The notes under the pieces were generated by a model. That model was not told the DNA's origin. It searched no databases and saw only the letters and a list, made by a program, of their open reading frames with translations. Made by a program: the position numbers and the translations under genes. A stretch of 64,000 nucleotides of DNA from Deltaproteobacteria bacterium. Its GTDB lineage: Bacteria > Desulfobacterota > Desulfobulbia > Desulfobulbales > Desulfurivibrionaceae. The stretch is from NCBI GenBank assembly GCA_021802645.1, contig JAJZRO010000001.1:289634-353633 (forward strand). Reading direction: 5' to 3'. Of this stretch, positions 8,690-18,460 are shown piece by piece. Numbering within the stretch: the first letter of the stretch is position 1; every line of letters starts with the position of its first letter.

Positions 8690-9315
8690 TTTCCTCCGCT
8701 TACCTGCCGGTACCAGCCCGGATGGAACTTCTTCGCCCAGGCCCGGGTCACCCAGCCGGTGGTCATGCCCTTGATGGACCCCTTGACCCAGAAGGCCGCA
8801 TAGATGTGGACCAGGATCGCGGCGACGAAGAGGAAAGCGGTGACGCCGTGGGCTACCACGGCCACCCGGATTATCGGGATGGAAAAGGAGGGCGCGAACC
8901 ACGGTCGCCAGATGACGACGCCGGTGACGAGGAGTAGGCAGAGAGCGAACAGCTGGAACCAGAAAAGGCACTTCTGTCCGGCGTTGAAACGGCCCGCCTC
9001 GGGCAGCTTCTCTTCGTGTTTGCCGATCACGTCGTAGATCTGGCGCAGCCATTGCCGGTCGTCATCGGTGAGGCGGCAATCGCCCGCCCAGCGGGCCGCC
9101 AGTCTCAAAAAAACGAAGAAAAGCAACGCCCCAATGAAAGGATGGGCGATACGAGCCCAGGTCGGGCTGCCGAAAAGGTTGGTGAACCAGAAGAAGAAGG
9201 GATGGAACAGGGCCAGTCCACCCAAGGCGGCGAGGACGAAGAGAATCGCCACCAGCCAGTGATTGACGCGCTCGGGCGCGGTGGCGCGCACGATGCGGTT
9301 GTCTTGGGTGCTCAT
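8686..9315 (-). CDS. fdnI: Formate dehydrogenase-N gamma subunit, cytochrome b556
   Basis: This 209-residue membrane protein has four hydrophobic helices and begins with the R-V-N-H-W segment whose His is a haem ligand in FdnI. Other helix histidines ([19 protein letters not shown]) match the remaining haem b ligands of the family. It carries electrons from the periplasmic FdnGH to the quinone pool. It overlaps fdnH upstream and fdhE downstream by four bases each, as in a translationally coupled operon. Confidence 0.92.
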   Translation of the reverse strand: MSTQDNRIVRATAPERVNHWLVAILFVLAALGGLALFHPFFFWFTNLFGSPTWARIAHPFIGALLFFVFLRLAARWAGDCRLTDDDRQWLRQIYDVIGKHEEKLPEAGRFNAGQKCLFWFQLFALCLLLVTGVVIWRPWFAPSFSIPIIRVAVVAHGVTAFLFVAAILVHIYAAFWVKGSIKGMTTGWVTRAWAKKFHPGWYRQVSGGK

Positions 9316-10202
9316 GGTTTGCCTCCCGCGTGTTCGGGTTCCTTGTCATTTGCCTCGTCCGCCTCGTTGGGCCCTACCGTGATGTAGTGAAGGAAGGCGG
9401 CGAAAGCGACAAGGCCCAGGAGCCAGTTGCCGATCGGCTTGGCGGCCCCCTTCCAGAAGGCGACCCAGAAGTCGATCTTCGGTTCGTCGGGAAGGCCGTG
9501 GTAGAGGGAGGGGGCGTCGGCGTGCGGCAGGACGTACATCACGTGGGTGCCGCCCACGCCTTTCGGATTGTACAAGCCGGCGTGGGCATAACCTCGCTCC
9601 TTCAGGTCCACCAGCCTTTCTTCGGCGTGCTGGATCATCTTCTCCTTGGTGCCGAACACGATGGCGCCGGTGGGGCAGGTCTTGACGCAGGCCGGCTCCA
9701 GCCCCACCGCCACCCGGTCGGCGCAGAGGGTGCACTTGTAGACCTTGCTGTCCTTCTTGGAGAGGCGGGGGATGTTGAAGGGGCAACCGGTGATGCAGTA
9801 GCCGCAGCCGATGCAGTTCTCCTCGTGGAAGTCCACGATGCCGTTACTGTACTGCACGATGGCCCCCGGCGCCGGGCAGGCCTTGAGGCAGCCGGGATCA
9901 GCGCAGTGCATGCAGCCGTCCTTGCGGATCAGCCATTCCAGCCCCCGGTCGGTCTCCACCTCGCTGTAGCGCATCACTGTCCAGGAGTTTTCCGTGAGGT
10001 CCATCGGGTCGTCGAGAACGCCATGGTTATGGCCTATGGCGTCGCGGGTGTCGTTCCACTCCATGCACGCCACCTGGCAGGCCTTGCAGCCGATGCATTT
10101 GGAGATGTCGATCAGCTTGGCCAGCTTCTCTGTCTGGCGCACGCCGGGCGGAGGCGTGGTGGTGGCGGAACGGCGGATGATGTCAAGGGATTGCAGTGCC
10201 AT
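9312..10202 (-). CDS. fdnH: Formate dehydrogenase-N beta subunit, four [4Fe-4S] clusters
   Basis: The 296-residue ferredoxin-like subunit has four cysteine clusters: [11 protein letters not shown] near residue 37, [20 protein letters not shown] and C-T-L-C with A-C-V-K-T-C. A C-terminal hydrophobic helix ([12 protein letters not shown]) anchors it to the membrane as in E. coli FdnH. The start at 10202 is preceded by an excellent TAGGAGG site. The open frame extends further upstream, but that part overlaps fdnG and is not counted. It relays electrons from the Mo/W-Sec site of FdnG to the haems of FdnI. Confidence 0.94.
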   Translation of the reverse strand: MALQSLDIIRRSATTTPPPGVRQTEKLAKLIDISKCIGCKACQVACMEWNDTRDAIGHNHGVLDDPMDLTENSWTVMRYSEVETDRGLEWLIRKDGCMHCADPGCLKACPAPGAIVQYSNGIVDFHEENCIGCGYCITGCPFNIPRLSKKDSKVYKCTLCADRVAVGLEPACVKTCPTGAIVFGTKEKMIQHAEERLVDLKERGYAHAGLYNPKGVGGTHVMYVLPHADAPSLYHGLPDEPKIDFWVAFWKGAAKPIGNWLLGLVAFAAFLHYITVGPNEADEANDKEPEHAGGKP

Positions 10203-10212
10203 GATCCACCTC

Positions 10213-13200
10213 CTATGCCTTCTCGATGTTGACGAGGAACGACTTGAACTCTGGCGTCTGGGTGTTCGCGTCGCCCACGAAGGGGGTAAGGGTATTGGCC
10301 AGGTAACCGTCCCTGGCAATGCCTTTGAAGCCCCAGTGGATCGGGATGCCCACATGGTAGACGGTCGTGCCGTTGACCTTCAGCGGCTTGATGCGCTTGG
10401 TTACCACGGCCTTTGCCTTGATGAAGCCCCGTTTGGACCACACCTTGACCAGATCTCCGGCCCTGATCCCCTTCTCCTTGGCCAGCTCCTCGCCGATCTC
10501 CACGAACTGCTCCGGCTGGAGGATGGAGGACAGGAGGGTGTGCTTGGTCCAGAAGTGGAAGTGCTCAGTGACACGGTAGGTGGTGGCGGCGTAGGGGTAC
10601 TCCTTGCTGGTGCCGAAGGCCGCCAGGTCGTCCCTGAACACCCGGGCCGCCGGGTTGCTGATCACCCGCGGATGCAGGGGATTGGTGGCAATGGGGGTCT
10701 CGAAGGGCTCATAGTGCTCGGGGAACGGCCCTTCCGCCATCTTGTCAAGGGCGAACAGGCGCCCCACCCCTTCCGGCTGCATGATGAAGGGGCTCATCCC
10801 CTCGGCCGGGGCGGAGTCCGGTTTGAAGTCGGGCACGTCGGCGCCGGTCCACTTGATGCCGTCCCAGTAGACCAGTTTCCGGTTCGGGTCCCAAGGGCGC
10901 CCCTGGAGGTCACAGGAGGCGCGGTTGTACAGGACCCGGCGGTTGGCGGGCCAGGCAAATGCCCAGTTGAGGGTGCTGCCCAGACCGGAGGGGTCGTAAT
11001 TGTCCCGCCGGGCCATCATGTTCCCCTTTTCCGTCCATGCCCCGGAGTAGAGCCAGCAGCCGCAACTCGTGGAGCCGTCGTCCCTGAGCTGGGCGAAGCC
11101 GTCCAGCAGCTGCCCCCTTTTCATCAGGACCTTGGTCGGGTCCTTGGGGTCGGTGAGGTCCGCCAACGCCTTCCCGTTGTATTCCCTGGCCAACTCCTCG
11201 GGCGCCGGCGCATGGGGGATGGCGTAGTCCCAGGTAAGGTTCAGGATCGGGTCCGGGAATGCGCCCCCTTCCTTCCGGTACAGCTCCCGCAGCTTGAGGA
11301 AGATGCCGGCGATGATGTCGGCATCGGGCTTGGCATCCCCCGGCGGCGGTGCGCCCTTGTAATGCCATTGCAGCCAGCGCCCCGAGTTGGTGAGTGAGCC
11401 GTTCTCCTCGGCAAAGCAGGTGGAGGGGAGACGGATCACCTCGGTAGCGATCTTGGCCGGGTCCACGTCGTTGTAGTCGCCGTGATTCTCCCAGAAGCAG
11501 GAGGTCTCCGTGGCCAGGGGGTCGATCACCACCAGGTACTTCAGTTGGGACATGGCCTTGATCAGCTTGGCCTTGTTGGGTATCGATCCCAGGGGGTTGA
11601 ACCCCTGGCAGACGTAGCCGTTCAGCTTCCCCTGGGCCATGAGCTCGAACACCTGGAGCACGTCGTACACCTTGTCCAGCTTGGGGAGCCAGTCGTAGCA
11701 CCAGTTGTTTCCCGTGGTGGCGTTGGCGCCGTACCACGCCTTCATCAGGCTGACGTGGAACTTGCCGTAGTTCTGCCAGTAGGACATCTGGCCGGGCCGC
11801 AGCGGTTTGAGGGCCCTCTTAGCGATGTAGGCCTGGTAGTCGGTCTCGTTTTCGCGGGGGAGCGTGAGGTAGCCGGGCAGCAAGTCAGACAACAGCCCCA
11901 GGTCGGTGAGTCCCTGGATGTTGGAGTGGCCCCGCAGGGCGTTCACCCCGCCCCCTGCCATGCCCACGTTGCCCAGAAGCAGCTGCACCATGGCGGCGGT
12001 GCGGATCATCTGCGAGCCCACCGAGTGCTGGGTCCATCCCAGGGCATACATGAAGGTCAGGGTCCGGTTGGGAACCGACGTGGTGGCAATGAGCTCGCAC
12101 ACCTTGAGGAAGGTCTCCTTGGGAGTGCCGCAGATACCGCTCACCGTCTCCGGCGTGTAGCGGGAATAGTGGCTTTTTAACAGCTGCAGCACGCAACGGC
12201 GGTTCTGCATGGTCTCGTCGATCTTTGCGTAGCCGTCCGGACCGATCTCGTAGGCCCAGGAAGAACGGTCGTATGTGCGTGTCGCCTCGTCGTACCCCGA
12301 GAAGAGCCCCTCGCCGAATTTGTAGCCGTCGGCAACGATGAAGGAGGCGTTGGTGTAGGCCTTGACGTACTCGTGCTGGATCTTGTCATGGGAGAGGAGG
12401 TAGTTGATCACCCCGCCCAGGAAGGCGATGTCCGTACCGGTGCGCAACGGCGCATAGAGGTCGGCCACCGACGCGGAACGGGTGAAGCGGGGGTCGATCA
12501 CGATGAACTTCGCCTGGTTGTGCGCCTTGGCCTCGGTTACCCATTTGAAACCGCAGGGGTGAGCCTCGGCGGCGTTACCGCCCATGACGATGATGACGTT
12601 GGCGTTCTTGATGTCCACCCAGTGGTTGGTCATCGCGCCGCGACCGAATGTGGGGGCCAAACTGGCCACCGTGGGGCCGTGTCAGACCCGGGCCTGATTG
12701 TCGAACCCCAGGATCCCCAGGTTGCGGATCACCTTGTGGGTGATGTGGCCCGATTCGTTGCTGGAGGCGGAGGCCGCCAGGAAACCGGTGGTCAGCCAGC
12801 GGTTGACCGTGGCGCCCGCCGCATTCTTGGCGACGAAGTTCTTGTCCCGGTCGTCCTTCATCAGGCGGGCCACCTTGGTAAACGCCTCGTCCCAGGAAAT
12901 CCGCTTCCACGCGCTGGAACCGGGGGCGCGGTACTCCGGGTACCTGAGGCGGTTGGGACTGTGGATGAAGTCCACCAGACCCGCCCCCTTGGGGCAAAGG
13001 GTGCCGCGGTTCACCGGATGATCCGGATCTCCCTCGATGTGGAAGATGGACTCCTCGGCATTTTTCGCCCGGTCGCCCAGGCTGTGCATGATCAGGCCGC
13101 AGCTCACCGAGCAGTAGGGGCAGGTGTTGCGGGTTTCCGTGGCTCCGGTGAGTTTGAACTCTCGAACCTCGGCCAGGACAGGATCGGGTGAAAAACCGAG

Positions 13201-13269
13201 GGCCGCCAGACTGGAACTGCCCAAGCCTGCCGCACAGATCTTGGCGAACTGTCTTCGGGTGATATCCAT
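10213..13269 (-). CDS. fdnG: Formate dehydrogenase-N alpha subunit, selenoprotein (Sec196), Tat-exported
   Basis: This is one 1018-residue gene read through an in-frame TGA at 12684-12682. The two frame-matched segments join as D-N-Q-A-R-V-U-H-G-P-T-V-A, and the Sec falls at residue 196, the same place as in E. coli FdnG. The N-terminus carries a twin-arginine signal (T-R-R-Q-F-A-K-I). It is followed by the [4Fe-4S] site C-P-Y-C-S-V-S-C and later C-P-K-G, then the molybdopterin dinucleotide domains. It oxidises formate to CO2 in the periplasm with a Mo- or W-bis-MGD cofactor. AAGGAGG precedes the ATG. It is first in the fdnGHI-fdhE operon. A pseudogene reading is rejected because of the Sec context and SECIS-like hairpin. 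Confidence 0.95.
12652..12681 (-). promoter_or_regulatory. SECIS-like hairpin just after the Sec TGA of fdnG
   Basis: Eleven bases after the TGA (minus strand) lies GGTGGCC-AGTTT-GGCCCCC, a stem of six pairs with one mismatch and a five-base loop containing GU. Position and loop agree with bacterial SECIS elements, which bind SelB within the coding sequence immediately 3' of UGA. Confidence 0.7.
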
Positions 13270-13415
13270 GGGACCTCCTTGTTATCTGGTTGGTGAAGCT
13301 CGAATTATCATTTTTCTCAAACGATTCAGCCGAGCGGAGTTAGGATAGTCTTTCCTTGTCAGGCGGATGTGCTTCTCCACTCAGATAATTCGTGAATTTC
13401 GCTCCAGATATTTCT

Positions 13416-13445
13416 TTTATAGGTAAGTGGCGAGACGGCTGTCAA
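13416..13445 (-). promoter_or_regulatory. Probable sigma-70 promoter of the fdnGHI-fdhE operon
   Basis: On the minus strand TTGACA (13445-13440) is separated by 18 bases from TATAAA (13421-13416). The predicted leader is about 140 bases to the fdnG ATG. No clear FNR or NarL site was identified by eye. Confidence 0.5.
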
Positions 13446-13464
13446 TCGAATATTTTAGGCGTAA

Positions 13465-13671
13465 CATCAGGGCGAAGAGTCATTTGATTCGCGGTGGATC
13501 CGGCCCGGCTTTTTCCACTGGTACTATGCGAGCTACTGGGAAAAGTTGCGGTGCAAGTGGCCCTGGCCGCAGTATTGCACGAGCCGCTTGATCGCTACCT
13601 ACGCCGCCGGCTTCGCCGTTGTCTGCCTCTACACCAAACGCGCCCTGCCGGAACCGACGAGCAACGCCTAA
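13465..13671 (+). pseudogene. Start-less 68-codon fragment, unidentified
   Basis: A frame opens after a TAA at 13462 and ends at a TAA at 13669-13671 without an ATG, GTG or TTG in a sensible place. It encodes an aromatic- and cysteine-rich peptide (F-F-H-W-Y-Y-A-S-Y-W-E-K-L near its start, then a hydrophobic A-A-G-F-A-V-V-C-L-Y stretch). It lies between the fdn promoter and holB. It could be the 3' remnant of a lost membrane-protein gene. I do not recognise the family. Confidence 0.25.
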
Positions 13672-13757
13672 CAAACCTCGCTCGCGCCGCTTCGAGGTCA
13701 CCCCTCCCCGCTCTTCTTCCCCTTTGCCAGGCTGGCGGTATGGGGTATGATACCGCC

Positions 13758-14756
13758 ATGCTACCCACCGCCCCCGTCATACCCACCCGTTTTAGCGAGG
13801 TGCTCGGCCAGCCCAAGGCCAAGGAGATGCTCTCCCGCGCCATGGCCAGCGCCAAGATGAGCCACGCCTATCTCTTCCGGGGGCCGGCCGGGGTGGGCAA
13901 GAAAACCATGGCCCACGCCTTTGCCGCCACCATCAACTGCGCGGCCCCGGTCAGTCACGAGGCGTGCGGCAGCTGCCCCTCCTGCCAGAAATTCCGCTCC
14001 GGCAACCATCCGGATTTCCAGATGATCGCCCCGGAAGGGGCCAGCATCAAGATTCAGCAGATCCGTGAACTCAAAAAATCTCTGGCCTTCCCGCCCTTTG
14101 AGGCGCGTTACCGGGTGATTCTGCTGGCCGATGCCCACACCATGCGGCGGGAAACCGCCAACAGCCTCTTGAAGACCCTGGAGGAGCCGCCGGCCAACAC
14201 CGTGCTCATCCTCACCGCCGACGAGGCGAGCGGCGTGCTGCCCACCATTGTCTCGCGCTGCCAGGTGATCCCCTTCTTTGCCCTGCCCCAGCAGGCGGTG
14301 ACGCAAACCCTGATGGCCGAGGCGGAGATAACGTCGGAAGCGGCCGCCACCCTGGCCGGTATTGCCGAGGGCAGCTTGGGTCGCGCCCGCCTGCTGCGCG
14401 ACAAAGAGCTGCTGCCGCTGCGGCAGGAGATCGTCACCACCCTGCTCGACCTCCCGCCCGACGGACCGGAGACGGCGGAGACGGTCTTCGCTCTGGCCGA
14501 GGAGGCGGCTTCGCTCAAGGAGGAACTCCCCGAGCTGCTCGATCTCCTCCGCACCTGGTACCGCGATCTGCTGCTCGCCGGCCCAACCCAACCGCTCAAT
14601 CAGGACCTCGCCTTCACTTGGGAGACGGCGCGCACACGCTGGCCGGAACCGGAACTCTTCGCCCGCCTCGACCGCATCGACCGGGCCAAGCGGGAACTGG
14701 CCCGCAACTGCAATCGCGCCCTGGTCTGCGAAGTCCTTTTCTTTGGCCTGCTTTAA
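13758..14756 (+). CDS. holB: DNA polymerase III delta' subunit (clamp-loader)
   Basis: The 332-residue protein has the AAA+ clamp-loader pattern. It starts with F-S-E-V-L-G-Q-P-K-A-K, then a P-loop G-P-A-G-V-G-K-K near residue 45, a zinc module (C, then C-G-S-C-P-S-C) near residues 60-80, and the L-L-K-T-L-E-E-P-P motif that marks delta'/DnaX proteins. Delta' helps load the sliding clamp onto primed DNA. The ATG at 13758 is preferred, although an in-frame ATG at 13740 has equally weak ribosome-site support. The much longer upstream extension is unsupported. It heads a compact plus-strand run with ricT and metG, a neighbourhood also known from Firmicutes. Confidence 0.9.
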   Translation: MLPTAPVIPTRFSEVLGQPKAKEMLSRAMASAKMSHAYLFRGPAGVGKKTMAHAFAATINCAAPVSHEACGSCPSCQKFRSGNHPDFQMIAPEGASIKIQQIRELKKSLAFPPFEARYRVILLADAHTMRRETANSLLKTLEEPPANTVLILTADEASGVLPTIVSRCQVIPFFALPQQAVTQTLMAEAEITSEAAATLAGIAEGSLGRARLLRDKELLPLRQEIVTTLLDLPPDGPETAETVFALAEEAASLKEELPELLDLLRTWYRDLLLAGPTQPLNQDLAFTWETARTRWPEPELFARLDRIDRAKRELARNCNRALVCEVLFFGLL

Positions 14757-14835
14757 TGGTATGTTTGATCGACTTTTGTCCGCAAACTGAACCGCGCCGC
14801 AGCCCCGCTCCACCAAGGCCCGGCGGTCGAGGAAC

Positions 14836-15792
14836 ATGAACATCGAAAGCGAAGAGAAAATCGAGGCCCCGGCCGAGCAGGCGCCCCAGCTGCCCAAATG
14901 CTACACCGTGCAGTTCCGGCCCGGCGAGCAGATCGTCTCCGCTGCCTCCCGCATCCAGAATCTCAAGACCGACGAGATCGTCATGGTCCAGAGCGACCAC
15001 GGCCTGGAACCGGCAGTGATCCGGGCGGCTGCCCACCCCTGCGCCGTCGCCCCCGCCGAGGGGAGCGAGGAGAAGCTGGAGCAACTGGCCACCTGCGCCA
15101 TTCCCCGCCGCGCCACCCGCGAGGAGCGGGAAAAGTACGAAAACCTGCTGCAACGCGAGGACGAGGCCTTCACCATTGCCCAGCGGCTCATCGCCAAACA
15201 CCAGCTGCCCATGAAGCTCATCAAGGTGGAGCGCTTCATGAACGGCAGCAAGATCATCTTCTACTTCACCGCCGAGAATCGCGTCGATTTTCGTGAGCTG
15301 GTCAAGGACCTGGTGCAGGAGTTCCGCACCCGGGTGGAGATCCGCCAGATCGGCGTCCGCCACGAGACTAAGATGATCGGCGGCCTGGGCTGCTGCGGCC
15401 GCGAGCTCTGCTGTTCGAGCTTCATCAAAAACTTCGCGCCGGTCTCGATCAAGATGGCCAAGGAGCAAGGGCTGCCCCTGAACCCGGCCAAGATCTCCGG
15501 CATCTGCAACCGGTTACTCTGCTGCCTCACCTACGAGTTCGACACCTACCACCAGCTCCGCAAGGGCATGCCCAAGGTGGGCAAGACCGTGCTGCTCGAC
15601 GACCATCCCTTCAAGGTGCTCAAGAACAACGTACTGGAGCAGACCATCGAGGTGATCGCCACCGACACCCCGGATCGCCCGATCACCTGGGATGCCGAGC
15701 AGTGGCAGCGGGCCACCCCGCTCAAGCCGGTCAAACCGCAAAAATCCTCGCGCAAGCACGAGGAGCAGGATTCCGACGAAGACAACGCATGA
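14836..15792 (+). CDS. ricT: PSP1 domain protein RicT (YaaT-like)
   Basis: The 318-residue product contains the PSP1 C-terminal domain and the cysteine clusters G-L-G-C-C-G-R-E-L-C-C-S-S-F and C-N-R-L-L-C-C-L that bind Fe-S clusters in the Bacillus RicA-RicF-RicT complex, which promotes RNase Y-dependent RNA maturation. Here the partner proteins are not adjacent, so the role in this organism is inferred. The tail is charged and disordered. Its TGA overlaps the metG ATG (ATGA). The holB-ricT-metG order is conserved across distant bacteria. Confidence 0.88.
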   Translation: MNIESEEKIEAPAEQAPQLPKCYTVQFRPGEQIVSAASRIQNLKTDEIVMVQSDHGLEPAVIRAAAHPCAVAPAEGSEEKLEQLATCAIPRRATREEREKYENLLQREDEAFTIAQRLIAKHQLPMKLIKVERFMNGSKIIFYFTAENRVDFRELVKDLVQEFRTRVEIRQIGVRHETKMIGGLGCCGRELCCSSFIKNFAPVSIKMAKEQGLPLNPAKISGICNRLLCCLTYEFDTYHQLRKGMPKVGKTVLLDDHPFKVLKNNVLEQTIEVIATDTPDRPITWDAEQWQRATPLKPVKPQKSSRKHEEQDSDEDNA

Positions 15793-17717
15793 GCCTCTAT
15801 ATCACCACCCCGATTTTCTACGTCAACGCGCCGCCCCATATCGGCCATGCCTATTCCGCCATCGTGGCCGACGCGGTGACCCGCTTCAGCCGCCTTTGCG
15901 ACGAAGAGGTCTTCTTCCAGACCGGCACCGACGAGCACGGCGACAAGATCGTCCAGGCCGCCGCCGACGCCGATGTCTCGGTCCGCGAGTATGTGGACAA
16001 CATCAGCCGCATGTTCCGCAGCACCTGGCCGGAGCTCGCCATCGAGCCGGACCGTTTCATCCGCACCACCGATGGCGACCACATCGCCACCGTGCAACGC
16101 ATTCTCCAGCAGGTCTACGACCGGGGCGACATCTACTTTGCCGAATACACCGGCCTCTACTGCAAGGGGTGCGAGCAGTTCCTTACCGAGAAAGAGCTGG
16201 TGAACGGCCTCTGTCCGGACCACCAGCAGCCGCCGGCCAAGGTTTCGGAGCAGAACTACTTCTTCCGGATGAGCAAATACCAGCAGTGGCTCATCGACCA
16301 CATCACCAGCCACCCGGAGTGCATCACCCCGGAGCGCTACAAAAACGAGGTGCTCGCCTTCCTCAAGGAGCCGCTGGAGGACCTCTGCATCTCCCGGCCC
16401 ACCAGCCGCCTCACCTGGGGGGTGCCGCTGCCCTTTGACGACCGCTTTGTCACCTACGTCTGGTTCGATGCCCTGATCAACTACCTCACCGGCATCGGCT
16501 ACCCGGACGGGCCGCACTTTGCCGAGCGCTGGGAAGCGGCCGAGCATATCATCGCGAAAGACATCCTGAAGCCCCACGCCATCTACTGGCCCACCATGCT
16601 CCAGGCCATGGGGCTCGCCCCTTTCCGCCGCCTCCATGTCCACGGCTACTGGAACCTGAACGAGACCAAGATGTCCAAGAGTCTCGGCAACGTGGTGCGG
16701 CCGCTGGAACTCACCGAGCAGTTCGGCGCCGACACGGTGCGCTACTTCCTGCTGCGCGAGATGTCCTTCGGCCTCGACGCCTCCTTCTCCCACGAGGCGC
16801 TGATCAGCCGCCGCAACTCCGACCTGGCCAACGATCTCGGCAACCTGGTGAGCCGCAGCCTGACCATGGTGAAAAACTTCGCCAACGCCAAGGCCCCGAC
16901 CCCGGGCCCGCTCGCGCCCCTGGATCAGGAGCTGGCCGACGCAACGGTGGCCATGGTCGGCGACTACCGGCAGCGCATGGCAAGCTTTGCCTTCCGCCAG
17001 GCCCTGGAGGCGGTGTGGGAGGTGATCGGCCGGGCCAACCGCTACATCGTCGCCACCGCGCCCTGGGAATTGGCCAAGGACCCGGCCCAGGCGGAGCGTC
17101 TGGCCACGGTGCTCCACACCCTGCTCGAATCCCTGCGGCTGGTGACCCTGACCCTGCACCCGATCATGCCCGCCACCGCGGCCAAACTCGCCGCGGCCCT
17201 CGGCCAGAGTGCGGAACCGAAGATGAACCGCGACGGCCGCTGGGGCCTGCTCGCCCCGGGCACCGCCATCACCCTGGGCGAAGCGCTCTTCCCGCGACTC
17301 GACAGCAAGGGAAGCGCCCAGGCCGCCGCGCCCAAGACCAAGCAGGAGGCCAAGCCGGCCGCCAACCCCCCGCCACCACCTGCGACAGCCGCGGAAGGCG
17401 TCATCACCTTTGACCACTTCCAGCAGACCGAACTGCGGGTGGCGGAGATTGTCGCCGCCCAGAAGGTGCCCAAGGCGGACCGGCTGTTGCAGCTCACGGT
17501 GAAGGCGCCGGAGGAGCGCACCATTGTCGCCGGCATTGCCGAGTTTTACCAGCCGGAGGCGCTCGTCGGCAAAAAGGTGATCATCGTCGCCAACCTCAAG
17601 CCCGCCAAGCTGAAGGGCATCCTCTCCCAGGGCATGGTGCTGGCCGCCAAAAGCGGCGACCGGCTGGTGCTCTCCACGGTGGACGGCGACATCCCGCCGG
17701 GAAGCAAGGTGGCATGA
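15789..17717 (+). CDS. metG: Methionyl-tRNA synthetase with C-terminal tRNA-binding domain
   Basis: The 642-residue class I synthetase has the HIGH motif as P-H-I-G-H (residues 13-17), a one-knuckle zinc site (C-K-G-C-E-Q-F with a later C-P-D-H), and K-M-S-K-S-L-G-N near residue 294. After a Pro/Ala/Lys-rich linker near residues 510-535 comes a complete EMAPII/Trbp111-like tRNA-binding domain, which dimerises the enzyme and increases tRNA affinity. The start at 15789 overlaps the ricT stop. A longer frame upstream is the shadow of ricT. It charges initiator and elongator tRNA-Met. Confidence 0.96.
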   Translation: MSLYITTPIFYVNAPPHIGHAYSAIVADAVTRFSRLCDEEVFFQTGTDEHGDKIVQAAADADVSVREYVDNISRMFRSTWPELAIEPDRFIRTTDGDHIATVQRILQQVYDRGDIYFAEYTGLYCKGCEQFLTEKELVNGLCPDHQQPPAKVSEQNYFFRMSKYQQWLIDHITSHPECITPERYKNEVLAFLKEPLEDLCISRPTSRLTWGVPLPFDDRFVTYVWFDALINYLTGIGYPDGPHFAERWEAAEHIIAKDILKPHAIYWPTMLQAMGLAPFRRLHVHGYWNLNETKMSKSLGNVVRPLELTEQFGADTVRYFLLREMSFGLDASFSHEALISRRNSDLANDLGNLVSRSLTMVKNFANAKAPTPGPLAPLDQELADATVAMVGDYRQRMASFAFRQALEAVWEVIGRANRYIVATAPWELAKDPAQAERLATVLHTLLESLRLVTLTLHPIMPATAAKLAAALGQSAEPKMNRDGRWGLLAPGTAITLGEALFPRLDSKGSAQAAAPKTKQEAKPAANPPPPPATAAEGVITFDHFQQTELRVAEIVAAQKVPKADRLLQLTVKAPEERTIVAGIAEFYQPEALVGKKVIIVANLKPAKLKGILSQGMVLAAKSGDRLVLSTVDGDIPPGSKVA

Positions 17718-18451
17718 GCAAGACGGGCCTGCGACCCGATCCGGCGCGCTTCCTGCACGAGACCGAGCAGCAGGCGCAACAGCACCAGCTGGCGGCGGTA
17801 CGCCTCGGCAACGGCGGGGATACCCTGCTGGGCCTCGCCCTCTTGGTGCCGGGCCTGCCGCCGGAGACCGCCCGCGAGATGCTCACGCAGGCCGGGTGCC
17901 TGCTGACCATGCCGGCCGCGGCCCCAGCCGCCCGCCATCTTGCGCAAGCCGACGACCAGCCCAATCTCCTCGCCCTGCTACAAACCGAACTCGACCGCCA
18001 TCAGGAGTCGCGGCTGCCCTGCTCCCTGCTGCTCCTGGGCCTGACCGGCACCAGGCCAGCGGCCAAGGCCAAAGCCGTGGCCCGCACCCGCTGCCAGGCG
18101 ATCGCCGCCATTGAGCCCTTGCTCGATCACCAGGATACCGTGCTCCCCTGCGACGAACAGTCCATTGCCGTGCTGCTGCCCGCCACCAGCCTCGGCAAGG
18201 CCCGGCGTCGCGCCGCGGCGATCCAGGCCGCCTTGGCCAACGGCCCCCAGCTGCTCTGTTGCGGCCTCAGTGTTTGCCATGCCCACGAACCCCTGAGTGC
18301 CGAGGAATTCCTCCAGCGCACCCGCCAGGAACTCGACCGCGCCACCGGCATCGGCAACGGCGCCCTCTGCCATGCGGCCCTGGCCACGGCCGATGAGTCC
18401 TGTCAGGTCACGGTGGAAGAACGGGCGCAACTCTTCAGCTTCCTTGCCTAA
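17714..18451 (+). CDS. Protein with a degenerate GGDEF-like domain
   Basis: The 245-residue protein overlaps metG by four bases. Residues about 100-235 follow the secondary-structure and spacing pattern of GGDEF domains: a hydrophobic first strand (S-L-L-L-L-G-L-T-G), an A-V-L-L-P-A-T strand after the motif position, and a final S-A-E-E-F-L-Q-R-T helix. The GGDEF pentapeptide is replaced by D-E-Q-S-I, and the nucleotide and metal ligands are missing. It should not make c-di-GMP and may be a scaffold or binding protein. Its place before a FlhG/MinD-like ATPase and a DivIVA-like protein suggests a role in positioning or cell-cycle control. The family assignment is mine and moderate. Confidence 0.55.
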   Translation: MSKTGLRPDPARFLHETEQQAQQHQLAAVRLGNGGDTLLGLALLVPGLPPETAREMLTQAGCLLTMPAAAPAARHLAQADDQPNLLALLQTELDRHQESRLPCSLLLLGLTGTRPAAKAKAVARTRCQAIAAIEPLLDHQDTVLPCDEQSIAVLLPATSLGKARRRAAAIQAALANGPQLLCCGLSVCHAHEPLSAEEFLQRTRQELDRATGIGNGALCHAALATADESCQVTVEERAQLFSFLA

Positions 18452-18460
18452 GGATTGACC

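Noticed and set aside
12682..12684. fdnG as two separate genes or a frameshifted pseudogene
   Set aside because: The TGA is exactly at the known Sec position with the expected flanking residues and a SECIS-like hairpin, and both parts are in the same frame.
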